From NCBI GenBank assembly GCA_030549495.1, contig JAUIRK010000909.1:413501-477500 (forward strand): a stretch of DNA of 64,000 bases, given 5' to 3'. Below are positions 48,101 through 55,052 of the stretch, in pieces. The first letter of the stretch is position 1; each line of letters starts with the position of its first letter. The notes under the pieces are model-generated. The model was not told the origin of the DNA. It searched no databases and saw only the letters and a list, made by a program, of their open reading frames with translations. Source of the DNA: Nectonema munidae (Eukaryota; Nematomorpha; Nectonematoida; Nectonematidae). The position numbers were made by a program, and so were the translations under genes.

Positions 48101-49141
48101 ATACAATAATAAACTACACTTAAAATAAAAGGAGGTAATTTCACAACTATAGAGGCCAATGAAAAGTAGTAAAATTAAGTTTTACTATTTTTATAGTAAT
48201 ATTACTATCAATGAAAATGTATGTTAATAGACTCTATTTTTTGGATATATATTTAAAATATTTTTGTGTTATGTCAGGAATACCAATATTTGGATAACAT
48301 GCTAATCATATAGAGAACTTAATAATCGTTAGTTTCAGTCAAAGATTTTACCTCATTGAAAGTCAATCTAATGCTAAAAATAGTAAATTTACCATGATTC
48401 TATAGTATTTTAATTACGAAAAATGGGTAAAGTTATGCATTGTTATAATAAAGGTTTAAAGTTTTCTGTGTATGAGTAAAATTATGAAGGACTAAATGTA
48501 ATAATTTTAAGTTGATTAATTTAATTAAAAGGAGATCGAGTCAGAAAAGAAAAAAAGATTCGGTTGCTTATGTGTATGGAACAGAAATCTTTTTACTCTC
48601 AAAAAAGTCAACAAAAGGCGGAATAACATCAAACACTGGAACCTGTGCCATTTGTTACAGCTTGCATATTTGCTTTGTCTTTATGTTGCCGGCTAGAACA
48701 AATTGCCCTTCAAGTAATTTAATCTGTTGTATAATTTTATTACTATCATCATCATAATCATCATGAGCACCATCTTTTTTCAACTTTTTCCATATTCATA
48801 ATTCTCTTCATTGAAATCTATGAAATTGAATACATTATAAAAAAAGAGATTTAAATGATATTTCTTTTTCTTAATTATTTATGTTTTTCTCTATAACTCT
48901 TTTTACGCATTTAGATTCATTCAAAGAGTATAACGGCATTTTGATGTCGAATCACAATAAATTTTCGAGATCAGAGTATATTTGTGTTGACGAGTCCATG
49001 GAGACAACAAACGAAAAAGTCATTCCAAATCTCAATCTCCTCCATTCAGTTATATTCACTACAGAAGTGCAGTGCGGCGCTCTTTCGTGCGAAAAGTACC
49101 CTGCTGGCAGGGAAATCAGTTGTGTTGTTTGCTCAGTTTAA
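23958..49141 (+). CDS. Type II membrane collagen with C4/type IV-like C-terminal domain (13 exons, 802 aa)
   Basis: Exons: 23958-24185, 30659-30857, 32448-32599, 32662-32787, 36535-36814, 39979-40202, 42097-42222, 43920-44064, 44131-44345, 45769-45901, 47017-47188, 48532-48713, 48915-49141. All donors are GT, all acceptors AG, and every junction keeps phase; the sum is 2409 bp. Residues 1-15 are cytoplasmic, about 16-37 a signal anchor, about 38-142 a basic, helix-prone stalk with RPRR (92-95), 143-148 a Cys pair (CGC), about 149-597 Gly-X-Y with short interruptions and RGD (322-324), and 598-802 a Cys-rich NC domain with the hallmarks YVHWGSKSC, NFLCLPDNP, YGTEI, MLPARTNCPSS, SEYICVDE and GREISCVVC. 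This matches sponge short-chain collagen C4 proteins, related to the type IV NC1 domain. It should form a trimeric cell-surface collagen, possibly shed. The model is mine from sequence alone; alternative exons in the long introns are possible. Confidence 0.85.
25502..25860. repeat. A-rich low-complexity block with an embedded 52-bp LINE scrap
   Basis: Mostly (A)nT, AAAAAGGT and AAATAGAA units. Bases 25,683-25,734 match 19,061-19,112 of the LINE at 18-20.4 kb (same RT segment, a few mismatches), flanked on both sides by the A-rich unit. Confidence 0.7.
26022..26130. repeat. Degenerate 15-bp tandem array (copy 2)
   Basis: Units such as GACATTTGCCCGACT, GACAAATGCCAGAT and AACAACTTCCCCATT repeat with a period near 15. 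Related to the arrays at 2127, 29,826 and 39,487. Confidence 0.5.
26440..26660. mobile_element. hAT-like end fragment
   Basis: CAGGGGCCTTAACACTTTTT followed by GATGGACCAATTTTAAA is a typical hAT terminus with the subterminal GGACCA motif. The partner end was not found. Confidence 0.35.
27240..27600. repeat. G-rich repeat (GGGGCAAAG units and G runs)
   Basis: GGGGGCTGAAATGGGGCAAAG at one end and GGGGGAGGGGGGGCAAAG plus a 16-19 G run with CACGTGCCCC at the other suggest a decayed repeat with related ends. Class unknown. Confidence 0.4.
27625..27955 (+). repeat. Dispersed repeat, copy of the fold-back arm
   Basis: Closely matches 1335-1690: ATTCTTGGTAATTAAAATAC at one end, CATATTATCCAAATATTG and TGAGTAAAAGCTCTCAATTT within, and CCTCTTTTTATTTTAAGTG at the other. 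No inverted partner nearby. Confidence 0.7.
28363..29188. mobile_element. pogo/Tigger-like non-autonomous element
   Basis: The right end in reverse complement reads CAGTGAAATTTCGATATCTC next to a TA dinucleotide, the signature of pogo/Tigger termini. The left end AAAACCTCGTTATC is its degraded partner. Subterminal TTCGAGATATC motifs repeat at both ends. No transposase remains inside. Confidence 0.5.
29826..29872. repeat. Degenerate 15-bp tandem array (copy 3)
   Basis: GGACATTTGCCCGAT, GGAGAACTGCCCGAC, GGATAAGTG: three units in phase, the cleanest view of the 15-bp unit. Confidence 0.5.
30659..30857 (+). CDS. Membrane collagen exon 2: basic stalk with furin-type site
   Basis: Phase 0 in (TTTTGATAG|GAA), phase 1 out (ATT G|GTAAGT). 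It encodes a highly basic, helix-prone stalk with RPRR followed by N at 30,704-30,715, a furin-type R-X-R-R site placed like those in the stalks of vertebrate membrane collagens XIII, XXIII and XXV. It was accepted because both phases match the flanking exons exactly. Confidence 0.65.
30858..32447 (+). other. Collagen intron 2
   Basis: A minus-strand open frame at 31,316-31,092 reads FRYCRHCNKSKIIFHNLTD and may be a repeat scrap; I could not assign it. The rest is AT-rich. Confidence 0.35.
32448..32599 (+). CDS. Membrane collagen exon 3: start of the triple helix
   Basis: The split Asp codon is completed from exon 2. Then CGCRNGHPGRSGKNGEKG opens the Gly-X-Y run; the Cys pair could form interchain disulfides at the head of the helix. 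Donor AAA|GTAGGA, phase 0. The next intron is only 62 bp. Confidence 0.85.
32662..32787 (+). CDS. Membrane collagen exon 4
   Basis: 126 bp, 14 x 9, starting with an intact Gly codon as is usual for collagen exons. It has one interruption near the end (GLDAYSGSEGNP). Phase 0-0. Confidence 0.9.
33640..34660 (+). mobile_element. LINE remnant (RT core) in collagen intron 4
   Basis: SGIPQGSIL at about 33,785, then a DISTSNSKKHLPIYAADVYL stretch (the AADV is the degraded FADD box), SDNIKFVFNCC and, at about 34,075, FNHLGLTIDDNIKWSNH. These are the RT palm and thumb of a CR1/Jockey-type LINE in sense with the gene. Broken by several frame changes; both ends unclear. Confidence 0.7.
36045..36315 (+). 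mobile_element. LINE C-terminal tail fragment
   Basis: One frame reads SAKIQERREEQRLRWYCHVK, then ERRVLVMNLKGKRK, GRPKRRWRHCVEVDMKLM and a final degraded WR-like stretch. RLRWYGHVxRR and GKRxxGRPxxRW are well-known C-terminal motifs of many animal non-LTR retrotransposons. It has one in-frame stop and no RT directly upstream. Confidence 0.7.
36535..36814 (+). CDS. Membrane collagen exon 5, carries RGD
   Basis: Gly-X-Y throughout. A Gly-to-Ser interruption occurs at 36,589 (GVDSAPGKD). A longer interruption LDNKQIIRGDIG includes RGD at 36,793-36,801. It ends phase 1 inside a Gly codon (CCT G|GTAAGT). Confidence 0.92.
38230..38905 (+). mobile_element. mariner/Tc1-type transposase remnant
   Basis: Scattered frames in the family order: CCDEETFKL (the FSDE box), a NRHNCRYW-like degraded stretch, FENTVVGLHYLNIFQEFVKK (about 38,510), RAYLNE with a degraded NRWIGRRG, and LAPLGFLL with VYIRQDETISEMRVAIEQQ near 38,740. 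The SPDLxPLDFFLW block is still visible as LAPLG. It lies in collagen intron 5 in sense and is broken. Confidence 0.65.
39050..39345 (+). repeat. tRNA-derived SINE (copy 2) with a longer tail
   Basis: B box GGTTCGATCCC at 39,099-39,109, preceded by GGGTTAGATAATGGG and followed by CAAGCCAACTTTTCTCATAG and GATACAAGC, shared with copy 1. The following 190 bp are unusually GC-balanced and open in one frame (to 39,341) but unrecognised; they may be the SINE body. Confidence 0.6.
39487..39540. repeat. Degenerate 15-bp tandem array (copy 4)
   Basis: GGCGAAAAGACATTGT, GACGAAAAACTTTGC, GGCAAAAAGTTCGAC: three units close to the copies at 2127 and 29,826. Confidence 0.45.
39979..40202 (+). CDS. Membrane collagen exon 6
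   Basis: The split Gly codon is completed by GC. Gly-X-Y follows, with one GGA-to-GAA type replacement (Glu in GRDETDGRD, codon 40,104). It ends GLPGDV|GTGAGA, phase 0; an alternative donor three bases earlier would drop the Val. Confidence 0.9.
40203..42096 (+). other. Collagen intron 6
   Basis: AT-rich. An open stretch at 41,279-41,473 (ETPKHFFSNLPYETEGKHF) has a protein-like look but no family I recognise. Nothing else supported. Confidence 0.35.
42097..42222 (+). CDS. Membrane collagen exon 7
   Basis: 126 bp, the same length as exon 4, starting with a Gly codon. Rich in GKNG and GKDG triplets. Ends with the interruption GKNAFP, parallel to the end of exon 4, which suggests an exon duplication. 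Phase 0-0. Confidence 0.92.
42693..42817. mobile_element. piggyBac MITE, divergent copy
   Basis: Flanked by TTAA on both sides (42,689 and 42,818). Left TTAACAGGTTATCGATCA pairs with the right end, which in reverse complement reads TTAACCCGTTAACGACCA. It contains two CGTCTGC motifs like the copies at 46.8, 57.95 and 58.74 kb. It lies in collagen intron 7. Confidence 0.65.
42830..43919 (+). other. Rest of collagen intron 7
   Basis: AT-rich; no repeat or coding motif recognised. The acceptor TTTATTTATTTTAG at its end is strong. Confidence 0.4.
43920..44064 (+). CDS. Membrane collagen exon 8
   Basis: Gly-X-Y with one interruption (GNRAHKGKD). It ends inside a Gly codon (CAA G|GTTCAT). The donor is weak, but the phase-1 split and the 66-bp intron to the matching acceptor support it. 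Confidence 0.85.
44131..44345 (+). CDS. Membrane collagen exon 9
   Basis: 71 complete codons of unbroken Gly-X-Y, many GKNG, GKKG and GKRG (strongly basic). Donor AAG|GTCAGT, phase 0. Confidence 0.92.
44346..45768 (+). other. Collagen intron 9
   Basis: AT-rich, with long T and A tracts at 45.3-45.7 kb. No repeat family or reading frame with motifs found. Confidence 0.4.
45769..45901 (+). CDS. Membrane collagen exon 10: end of the helix
   Basis: Gly-X-Y to GMSGRC, then the non-collagenous linker LSDCRSNDKNV. Donor at GTAAGC (45,902), phase 1. Read-through past this donor would give about 65 further residues including a hydrophobic stretch; I treat that as intron because splicing to exon 11 restores a known domain. 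Confidence 0.88.
46818..46935 (-). mobile_element. piggyBac MITE
   Basis: CCCTTTCGTGACC at one end, GGTCATGAAAGGG at the other, with TTAA on the right (46,936) and TGAA on the left in place of TTAA. Internal CAGACGA and GCAGACGA motifs are the reverse complement of the CGTCTGC motifs in the sister copies. In collagen intron 10. Confidence 0.7.
47017..47188 (+). CDS. Membrane collagen exon 11: first half of the C-terminal domain
   Basis: Encodes LCGGFNYVHWGSKSC, then KIVYSGSIATGSS and GGVHNFLCLPDNPKFK. These are the hallmarks of the short-chain collagen C4 domain (Y-x-R/H-W-G, Y-x-G, Y/F-LCLPxxP). Phase 1 in, phase 2 out (AT|GTAACA); without splicing the frame would stop at once. Confidence 0.88.
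47753..48008. mobile_element. hAT MITE with perfect 8-bp target duplication (copy 1)
   Basis: Ends CAGTGGCGGATCCAG and TGGATCCGCCACTG are terminal inverted repeats. GTCCATAC flanks both sides (47,745-47,752 and 48,009-48,016). The body closely matches 60,364-60,643. In collagen intron 11. Confidence 0.9.
48110..48445 (-). repeat. Dispersed repeat, minus copy of the fold-back arm
   Basis: Reverse complement of the 1335-1690 and 27,625-27,955 sequences: starts ACTTAAAATAAAAGGAGGTA, ends near TTTTAATTACGAAAAATGGG. It lies just downstream of the hAT MITE in collagen intron 11. Confidence 0.7.
48532..48713 (+). CDS. Membrane collagen exon 12: middle of the C-terminal domain
   Basis: Phase 2 in (ATTAAAAG|G completes ATG, Met), phase 1 out (TCA A|GTAATT). 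Encodes a basic linker RSSQKRKKDS, then VYGTEIFL, NTGTCAICYS and VFMLPARTNCPSS. In the C4 family these are the YGAEY, PCAVC and LMxPxxxxCP motifs. The basic linker has no counterpart I recall. Confidence 0.85.
48915..49141 (+). CDS. Membrane collagen exon 13: end of the C-terminal domain and stop
   Basis: After GCATTTAG, phase 1. Reads SFKEYNGILMSNHN, SRSEYICVDESMET, then VQCGALSCEKYPAGREISC and VVCSV, ending with TAA. CG-x2-(P/S)C-x2-Y-x2-GRE-x2-CVVC is the typical last motif of short-chain collagen C4 proteins. Confidence 0.9.
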
Positions 49142-49225
49142 CTTGAATCCGTATAAACATCCAAAATGTTTTTTGTGCAAAAAGATTTGACTTACACAAC
49201 TATAAATTCTCATAATTTTTTTCTG

Positions 49226-49231
49226 AATAAA
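49226..49231 (+). terminator. Polyadenylation signal of the membrane collagen gene
   Basis: AATAAA in TTCTGAATAAACTTTC, 85 bases after the stop codon, giving a short 3' UTR. Confidence 0.75.
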
Positions 49232-49239
49232 CTTTCACA

Positions 49240-49915
49240 AAAAATATACAAAATATATGCATAACATCGTGTGCTCCTATAAAAATATGATTGCTTTACT
49301 ATAAAGACCTTAAGGCGTAACCATTTTTTTGATTATTTAAGGCATGCATTTATGTTTAACAACTCTATTTTGGCTCTACACGATCTACGCACAGAACAAG
49401 GTAAGAAGATACAATGTAAAAAAGTTTGAAGTCCTGTTTACTAATTTATAACTCGGCTTGGCAATAAATAATAAGGCTATTCAAACCAAAAGAGTACGAA
49501 AGACATGAATTTTAAGTTAAAAAATGGTATAAAAAATCTTAGTTTTTTTTTGTATTTTTAGTGAATTTGTATTCATTGGCATATTATGTTCTTAAAAAAT
49601 TCTTATGACTACCAAAAAAGTAAACTTCTTTAAATATTTTTCATAAATAAGTGAAGGCGATGAACTTAATATTATAAAAAAATACTTCTGGATATTTTTA
49701 ATTTCCTTAAAGTTATTTTTGTCAACTTCAAGACGGTAACACTAATAACGTTTCATTCTTACACAGTAGAGTGGAAATGTTTTCGGCCACATCCAATATT
49801 TTTTTCTTTACGAAATTTATTTATATTAAATTAATTCATTACAATACCATCTTAAAATAATTCTTTTTTTTTATTAATAAAAATTAATAATAGCTAAAAC
49901 AAACTTTCAAAAGAA
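49240..49915. other. Intergenic, no feature recognised
   Basis: AT-rich; short open frames only. Confidence 0.4.
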
Positions 49916-49919
49916 AATC

Positions 49920-50890
49920 TTTATTGTCTCGACTTTAGAATTACAAACTAGGATTCAATATTTCGACCTTACGGTCTTTATCAATAGTCTAAATATAAGA
50001 ACAAAATTAGTTAAGACTGGTGTTGTATGCGAATAAACAAAATATGTAACTTACATATAAAATAAAGGTAACGTGTATGGAGAATAAGAGTAAATAAATG
50101 AATTAATTGTAGAAAGTAATGTGTGTGGTTTAAAGAGAGGTGTAAGTGTGTCCTGAGGAAACTCATTGTTTGGGATTTGTGTAAATTTGTTTGTAGCTTA
50201 TAAGAAGAGGCTGTTCGAAGGTGAGAATTAAAGTGTCCGTTTATAGAGGGCCGGCGTATTTTAATGTAGTATTCTTCTTAAGGAACGTTGTAAGTAGTTG
50301 GGGGCTAACTCGATTATTTTCTTTGTGAGTTTTGTGGAACATGCGGGTGTTTTGTAGTATAGTGGCGGCCCAAAGCTTTGTTTTCACGCTTAGGTTGGTT
50401 TCTTGAAAGTGTTCTTTGAAACGAGCAATGGTGGGTCGCTTGGTTTCACCAATGTAAATCTTGTTGCATATATTACAGGTGATTTGATATAAGAGATTTT
50501 TATTTTGGCAGCCGTGATTTTCAATCGATTTGCAGAAACTTGACTGGAAATGTATTGGCAAAGGAGTACTTCTTTTGGAAAGAAGTGATTCGAGAGTTAG
50601 GGGTGTTTTGATTTTGATTGTAAAAGGGAGTTCATGTATCCTAATTAATTTTTGAATTTTACGTTTGACTGTGTTATGAATAGGAGAGAGAGAAAGGGGG
50701 ATATTTGGTCCATGAGGTTGATGTGTTTCAGTAAAGAGATATTTTATATAACTTTCAGGATCGGTGCTTGAGTTGTTGTGAAATTCATTTAACCATTGGT
50801 GTAGAAGGTTTATAGGATAATTGTTGTTTTGGTAGAGTTTAATCAAGGTATTGTAGTCTTTTAGAGAGTCGTTTTTGAGTAATATTAAGT
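49920..50890 (-). mobile_element. Penelope-like element remnant (GIY-YIG endonuclease part)
   Basis: A minus-strand frame of 201 codons (50,846-50,241) ends with a GIY-YIG endonuclease: LLYQITCNICNKIYIGETKR, then ARFKEH. The Cys pair and IYIGET are as in Penelope-like elements, preceded by the usual linker with KIQKLIRIHELPF. Downstream (about 49,990-49,960 in the element's sense) lies GACTATTGATAAAGACCGTA, a 3' tail seen in this class. The reverse transcriptase part is missing, so the copy is 5' truncated and broken, though this piece is well kept and may be fairly young. Confidence 0.8.
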
Positions 50891-50899
50891 GACATTATT

Positions 50900-51255
50900 C
50901 TGTGAAAGTGTCCGAGAAAGGTGGATATCTTAAATCAATTTAATTGTGTTAAAATATTATTTACAAAAAAAATCTATAAGAAATTATAGGTTAAAAATGA
51001 ACTTGCCCAATCTTTTAAAGCATTTCTTGTTTTAAAGGGTAAAATTTACAACAGAAAGTTAATGAACATAATACTTGCAAGTTGTAACATATGTCTCCAT
51101 TTGAAGCGAAGGGTTTCAAGTTTTAGTGTTATTAAATTTATCATTAAATAATTAATTTTTAATTAATAAATTTATATAGAGTTTTTATTATTTTATAATC
51201 TTTTTATATTTTTTAAAATTCAAGACATTTATATTTTCATTAATGTTTATTTTAG
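50900..51255. other. AT-rich gap between two elements
   Basis: No motif or repeat recognised. Confidence 0.4.
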
Positions 51256-51259
51256 ATAA

Positions 51260-53900
51260 TTTTTTCTTTTCCATTTTCTTCAATGATTTGTGACATTTGC
51301 AAAAAGGATTTTTCATCAACTAGTGTTGATTGCTTGAATATTGTTGAAGCTTATCTTTTAGTTTCCTTTGCTCGTTTTGTTTTCCAAATTATGATGATTT
51401 TTACTTTGCTTCAGCTCTTGAAAGAATTTCCTTTTATATTATAAATAATAATTCGAATGAAAAGATATTTATTCTAAAGGAAAATATTTTACTGAGAAAT
51501 GATAATACACCATTGATTAAAAAATATGGTATATTGGAAAAGTTCTACGGTTTTTTTATTGATGAACTTGCTTTAAATTTTTGTCCTATACCCAGTTAGA
51601 AACCCCTTGTTACTACAGGAGATGGAAATTGCCTTTATAATACGCTATCAATATTATTAATAGGAAATGAATCTCTTGCTAATGAGATTAGAGTGAAAAC
51701 TGCAATAGAACTAAATCTCTTCAAAGAATATTACAAGAAAATAGGGGAAGAGACCCGGATATGGAAAGTTTCACCAGAAATTGATGAAGAATGTAAGAAC
51801 ATTCGCTTCAATAGAAATTGGTCATCAGTTTTTTCTATAGTTGCTGCTGCAACTATTATTGGTATTTAAATTGAATCAATATATCCAAATATTAACGGTA
51901 AATTTGATATATCTAATTCAATTTTAAACAATGTATTCTCTCACCGAGAGTTGAGTATTATCGAAGTGAAAAATAGAGATTATATGGGCAAGCACATGTA
52001 GATCTGACAAAGTTTTTGTGCCCAATCATTGTTTGCCTCTAATTAATATTGAGAATGATAATAATTCTAATATTTTTAGTAGTATTAGAATTTCAGATGT
52101 ATCAGTTTATTAAAAAGACTTTATCAAAGAAGTTTCATCCTTAAAGGAAACAAATAATCAGCACAAACTACAAGCTTTTTTGCCTTCTTCATCTGTTATC
52201 AGCCTTCTAGTAGATTGCCAAACTCCTCTGGATTTACTTCCACTTCATATGAAAGAAAACGTTTTTTATATTGTTAAAAAAATTTAATTTAACAATAAAA
52301 ATTACTTTTCTGTTAATTGCGGTAGTTGGAAGCCTATATCAAGCAAAAAATATCATTTTTTAAAAATGAGAATGGCAAACTTCTTTTTTTCTACCAAAAT
52401 AAAAAAAATACAGTTTTTTAAACAGAGTGATAAATCAAAGATGATACTCTCTCCTCAGACTGATATGAAAAATGTAATTATTATGCATAGGTATTATTCA
52501 GTTCTGAAACGGTCTCCAGAATACAAAAGAAGGATATATTGGTTTGAAAATTATTCTTCAATTGATGAAAAACAATATAATATATGTTTGTATGAATATA
52601 TTGGAAGTTTTCCAAGTGAAACATCAAAACACGCAACCTTTAACAGTGAAAAAAAGAGTACATCAGAACTGATGCTCAAACAAAAAGGTTTGTTGAAAGA
52701 GAATTACTAGATAATAATTCACCAAAAACAGTTTTCATCAAATCTCTGCATAACATCTCCACGAGATTCAAAATATATATATAATGTTAAATACTCTCTT
52801 TTCAAAAATGATAACCATTTTCCCATAATTTAGCTGATGAAATACATCTTCTAAGTTTGGCCTCAACTAATCATCCTTACATCAGAAAAGTCTTACACAG
52901 TTCTGACACCGAATGTCATGCATTTAAAAAGTTGTATTATATATCAAAATAATTCATGCTCTATTTTGGGAGTAGACAGAACTTTTAACTTAAGCTCTTG
53001 TTTTGTTACTACCACAGTTTTTAAAGACCATAATATTATTTCAAAAAATAGTAAAACTAATGCTATACTTTTTGGACCAGTTTACTTCACTTTACAGCAG
53101 ATTGTGAAACATATAGTGATTTTTTTTCTCATTAACATTTTTTATTCCATGATATACCTCAACGTTTAAAACAAATAGTCATTGGGACTGATGAAGAATA
53201 TGCTTTAATGAAATCTAGAAACTTTTCCTGCCATATGCACAGATTACATTATGTACACGTCATATTAAGCGAAAAATAGAAGTTTATGTTTTTGGAGCAC
53301 GAAATAAATTTAATTATATATCAAAAAAATTTGATGAATCATAATTCAATAATGTCTTCAAATACGCAATTAATTGGAAACCGAAGAAACTGATTGAAAT
53401 TATCGAGATTTTAAAAGATGAAGAGTTCTATCAAAATCAAATGCTAAATGCAGCTTTACACAATAGTGGTAACTATCAACTCTTCTTCGAAACTCCTAAC
53501 TTCAACATCAATGTGGAATTGTATTACAACCGAAAATATAGAAAACTTAGGAAACTGATTCATTTAAACAAAACTTTGTTTAGCAAAAGAGTTACTACTT
53601 CATCAGATGGATATTTTGTTACTTTGGGTAAACCAAAGCCAGCAATGAAGGTCAAAGAAAACTAAAAAGGTAAATGTCAACTTAATGAATTATTATTAAA
53701 TTTCTACTAATATGTTTATGAAGATTTAGAAAATAGAGCAAGGTATGAAACATGTAAAGTGTGAACATTTTACTCAGAGGTATACACTTTTTTTTTTCAA
53801 AAATATTTTATTTTTTTAGGATGAAGATCAGTAAGCTTCAAATTCAAAGAATAATAAATATTACACAACTTTTAGTCTTTAAATAAAATTTCAAACTTTT
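51260..53900 (+). mobile_element. Element with OTU-like protease domain and MULE-like transposase core, broken
   Basis: Near 51,610 the sequence reads TTGDGNCLYNTLSILLIGNE, the DGNC active-site box of OTU cysteine proteases, followed by EIRVKTAIEL and a SIYPNINGKFDISNSILNN stretch known from vertnin-like proteins. At 52,360-52,710 comes a RYYSVLKRSPEYKRRIYWFE block. At 52,960-53,060 ILGVDRTFNLSSCFVTTTVF and NAILFGPVYF follow, and IGTDEEYALM near 53,190; the two Asp positions fit a transposase core. I recall this domain order from high-copy uncharacterised invertebrate genes. Which transposon class it belongs to is not settled. The copy is clearly a fossil; ends were not found. Confidence 0.6.
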
Positions 53901-53904
53901 CTGA

Positions 53905-54237
53905 GTTTAATTTATTTGTCTATCTAAAAATTTAGTTTGAGGAGATCACAAAAATAAGAATAAGCTTTGTTCTTATTTCTACTTGTTTTTTTAATCCTAT
54001 TAGTGTTGGGAATGGGAGCATAAAATGCCCCCTTCACTAAGAAATTAATTCTACAAAATTCGCTGAATTATATCTCTTCAAATTTTGTGACTTTTCCTAA
54101 AATTATTAGCTGCATATTTTGGTGTTGAATGACCCTCTCATATCAAAAACTAACATTTTTAAAGAAAATTTTGGCATTATCTGTAATTAACTTTATAACT
54201 TAGGGTCTCTATTTGATACTCCCTTGAAAATTTATAA
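53905..54237. other. AT-rich, no feature recognised
   Basis: Spacer between the OTU-bearing element and the fold-back element. Confidence 0.4.
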
Positions 54238-54245
54238 CTACATAC

Positions 54246-55044
54246 GGTAATGTTGCACTATCCATGCATTGATGAAAAGCAATTTTAATTGGAAAGAAGT
54301 TGTTCAATGATATAATGCTTTCATATGTCAATCTTATAGATAGTTTGAGTATCGCACTATACGTGCATTGTAGCAAATACAGTCTATGCCTGCCTCCATA
54401 ATACGAGTATATCTACATTCTATGATACACATATAGTGCGATGTAACGTGTCTATGCATAATGCTGTGATGAAGAGATGATGAGCTGTATGAGACAGGGA
54501 CGCTCTCTTATACTATATGGGTTACCAACACAAATCTTTTTAGATTCATCATACACAATTGAGTTATAACAACAGTGAAGGGGAGGGTATTTCACAAATG
54601 TTATTGGGTCTTAAAAATTCAAAATCTCTTGATTAAAATTTCAGCACAAATTTAATATTGTCTTATCACTTCCTCTTTTTAAATATCTCGTCCATGTTGC
54701 ACTATGCCTGTATTGTCCATAATACTGGTCTTCAATTTGTATGTGTATAGTAGTGAAGAGAGAGAAACACAGACTGTGTTGCTCTTTATGTGCGCATCAC
54801 TCTTTTTTAACACATCACCCTCTTCATTACAACATTATAAGACACGTTACATCGCACTATATGTGTGTATCATGTAGATATATTCGTATTATGGAGGCAG
54901 GCATAGACTGTATTTGCTACAATGCACGTATAGTGCGATACTCAAACTATCTATAAGATTGACATATGAAAGCATTATATCATTGAACAACTTCTTTCCA
55001 ATTAAAATTGCTTTTCATCAATGCACGGATAGTGCAACATTACC
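54246..55044. mobile_element. 799-bp fold-back element with 8-bp target duplication
   Basis: Terminal inverted repeats start GGTAATGTTGCACTATCC and run about 210 bp with few mismatches (54,246-54,455 against 54,838-55,044), with weaker pairing further inward. CTACATAC flanks both ends exactly (54,238-54,245 and 55,045-55,052). TAGTGCGAT motifs repeat inside. No transposase; non-autonomous. An 8-bp duplication fits hAT, P or Merlin; the GG start favours Merlin slightly over hAT. Confidence 0.85.
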
Positions 55045-55052
55045 CTACATAC

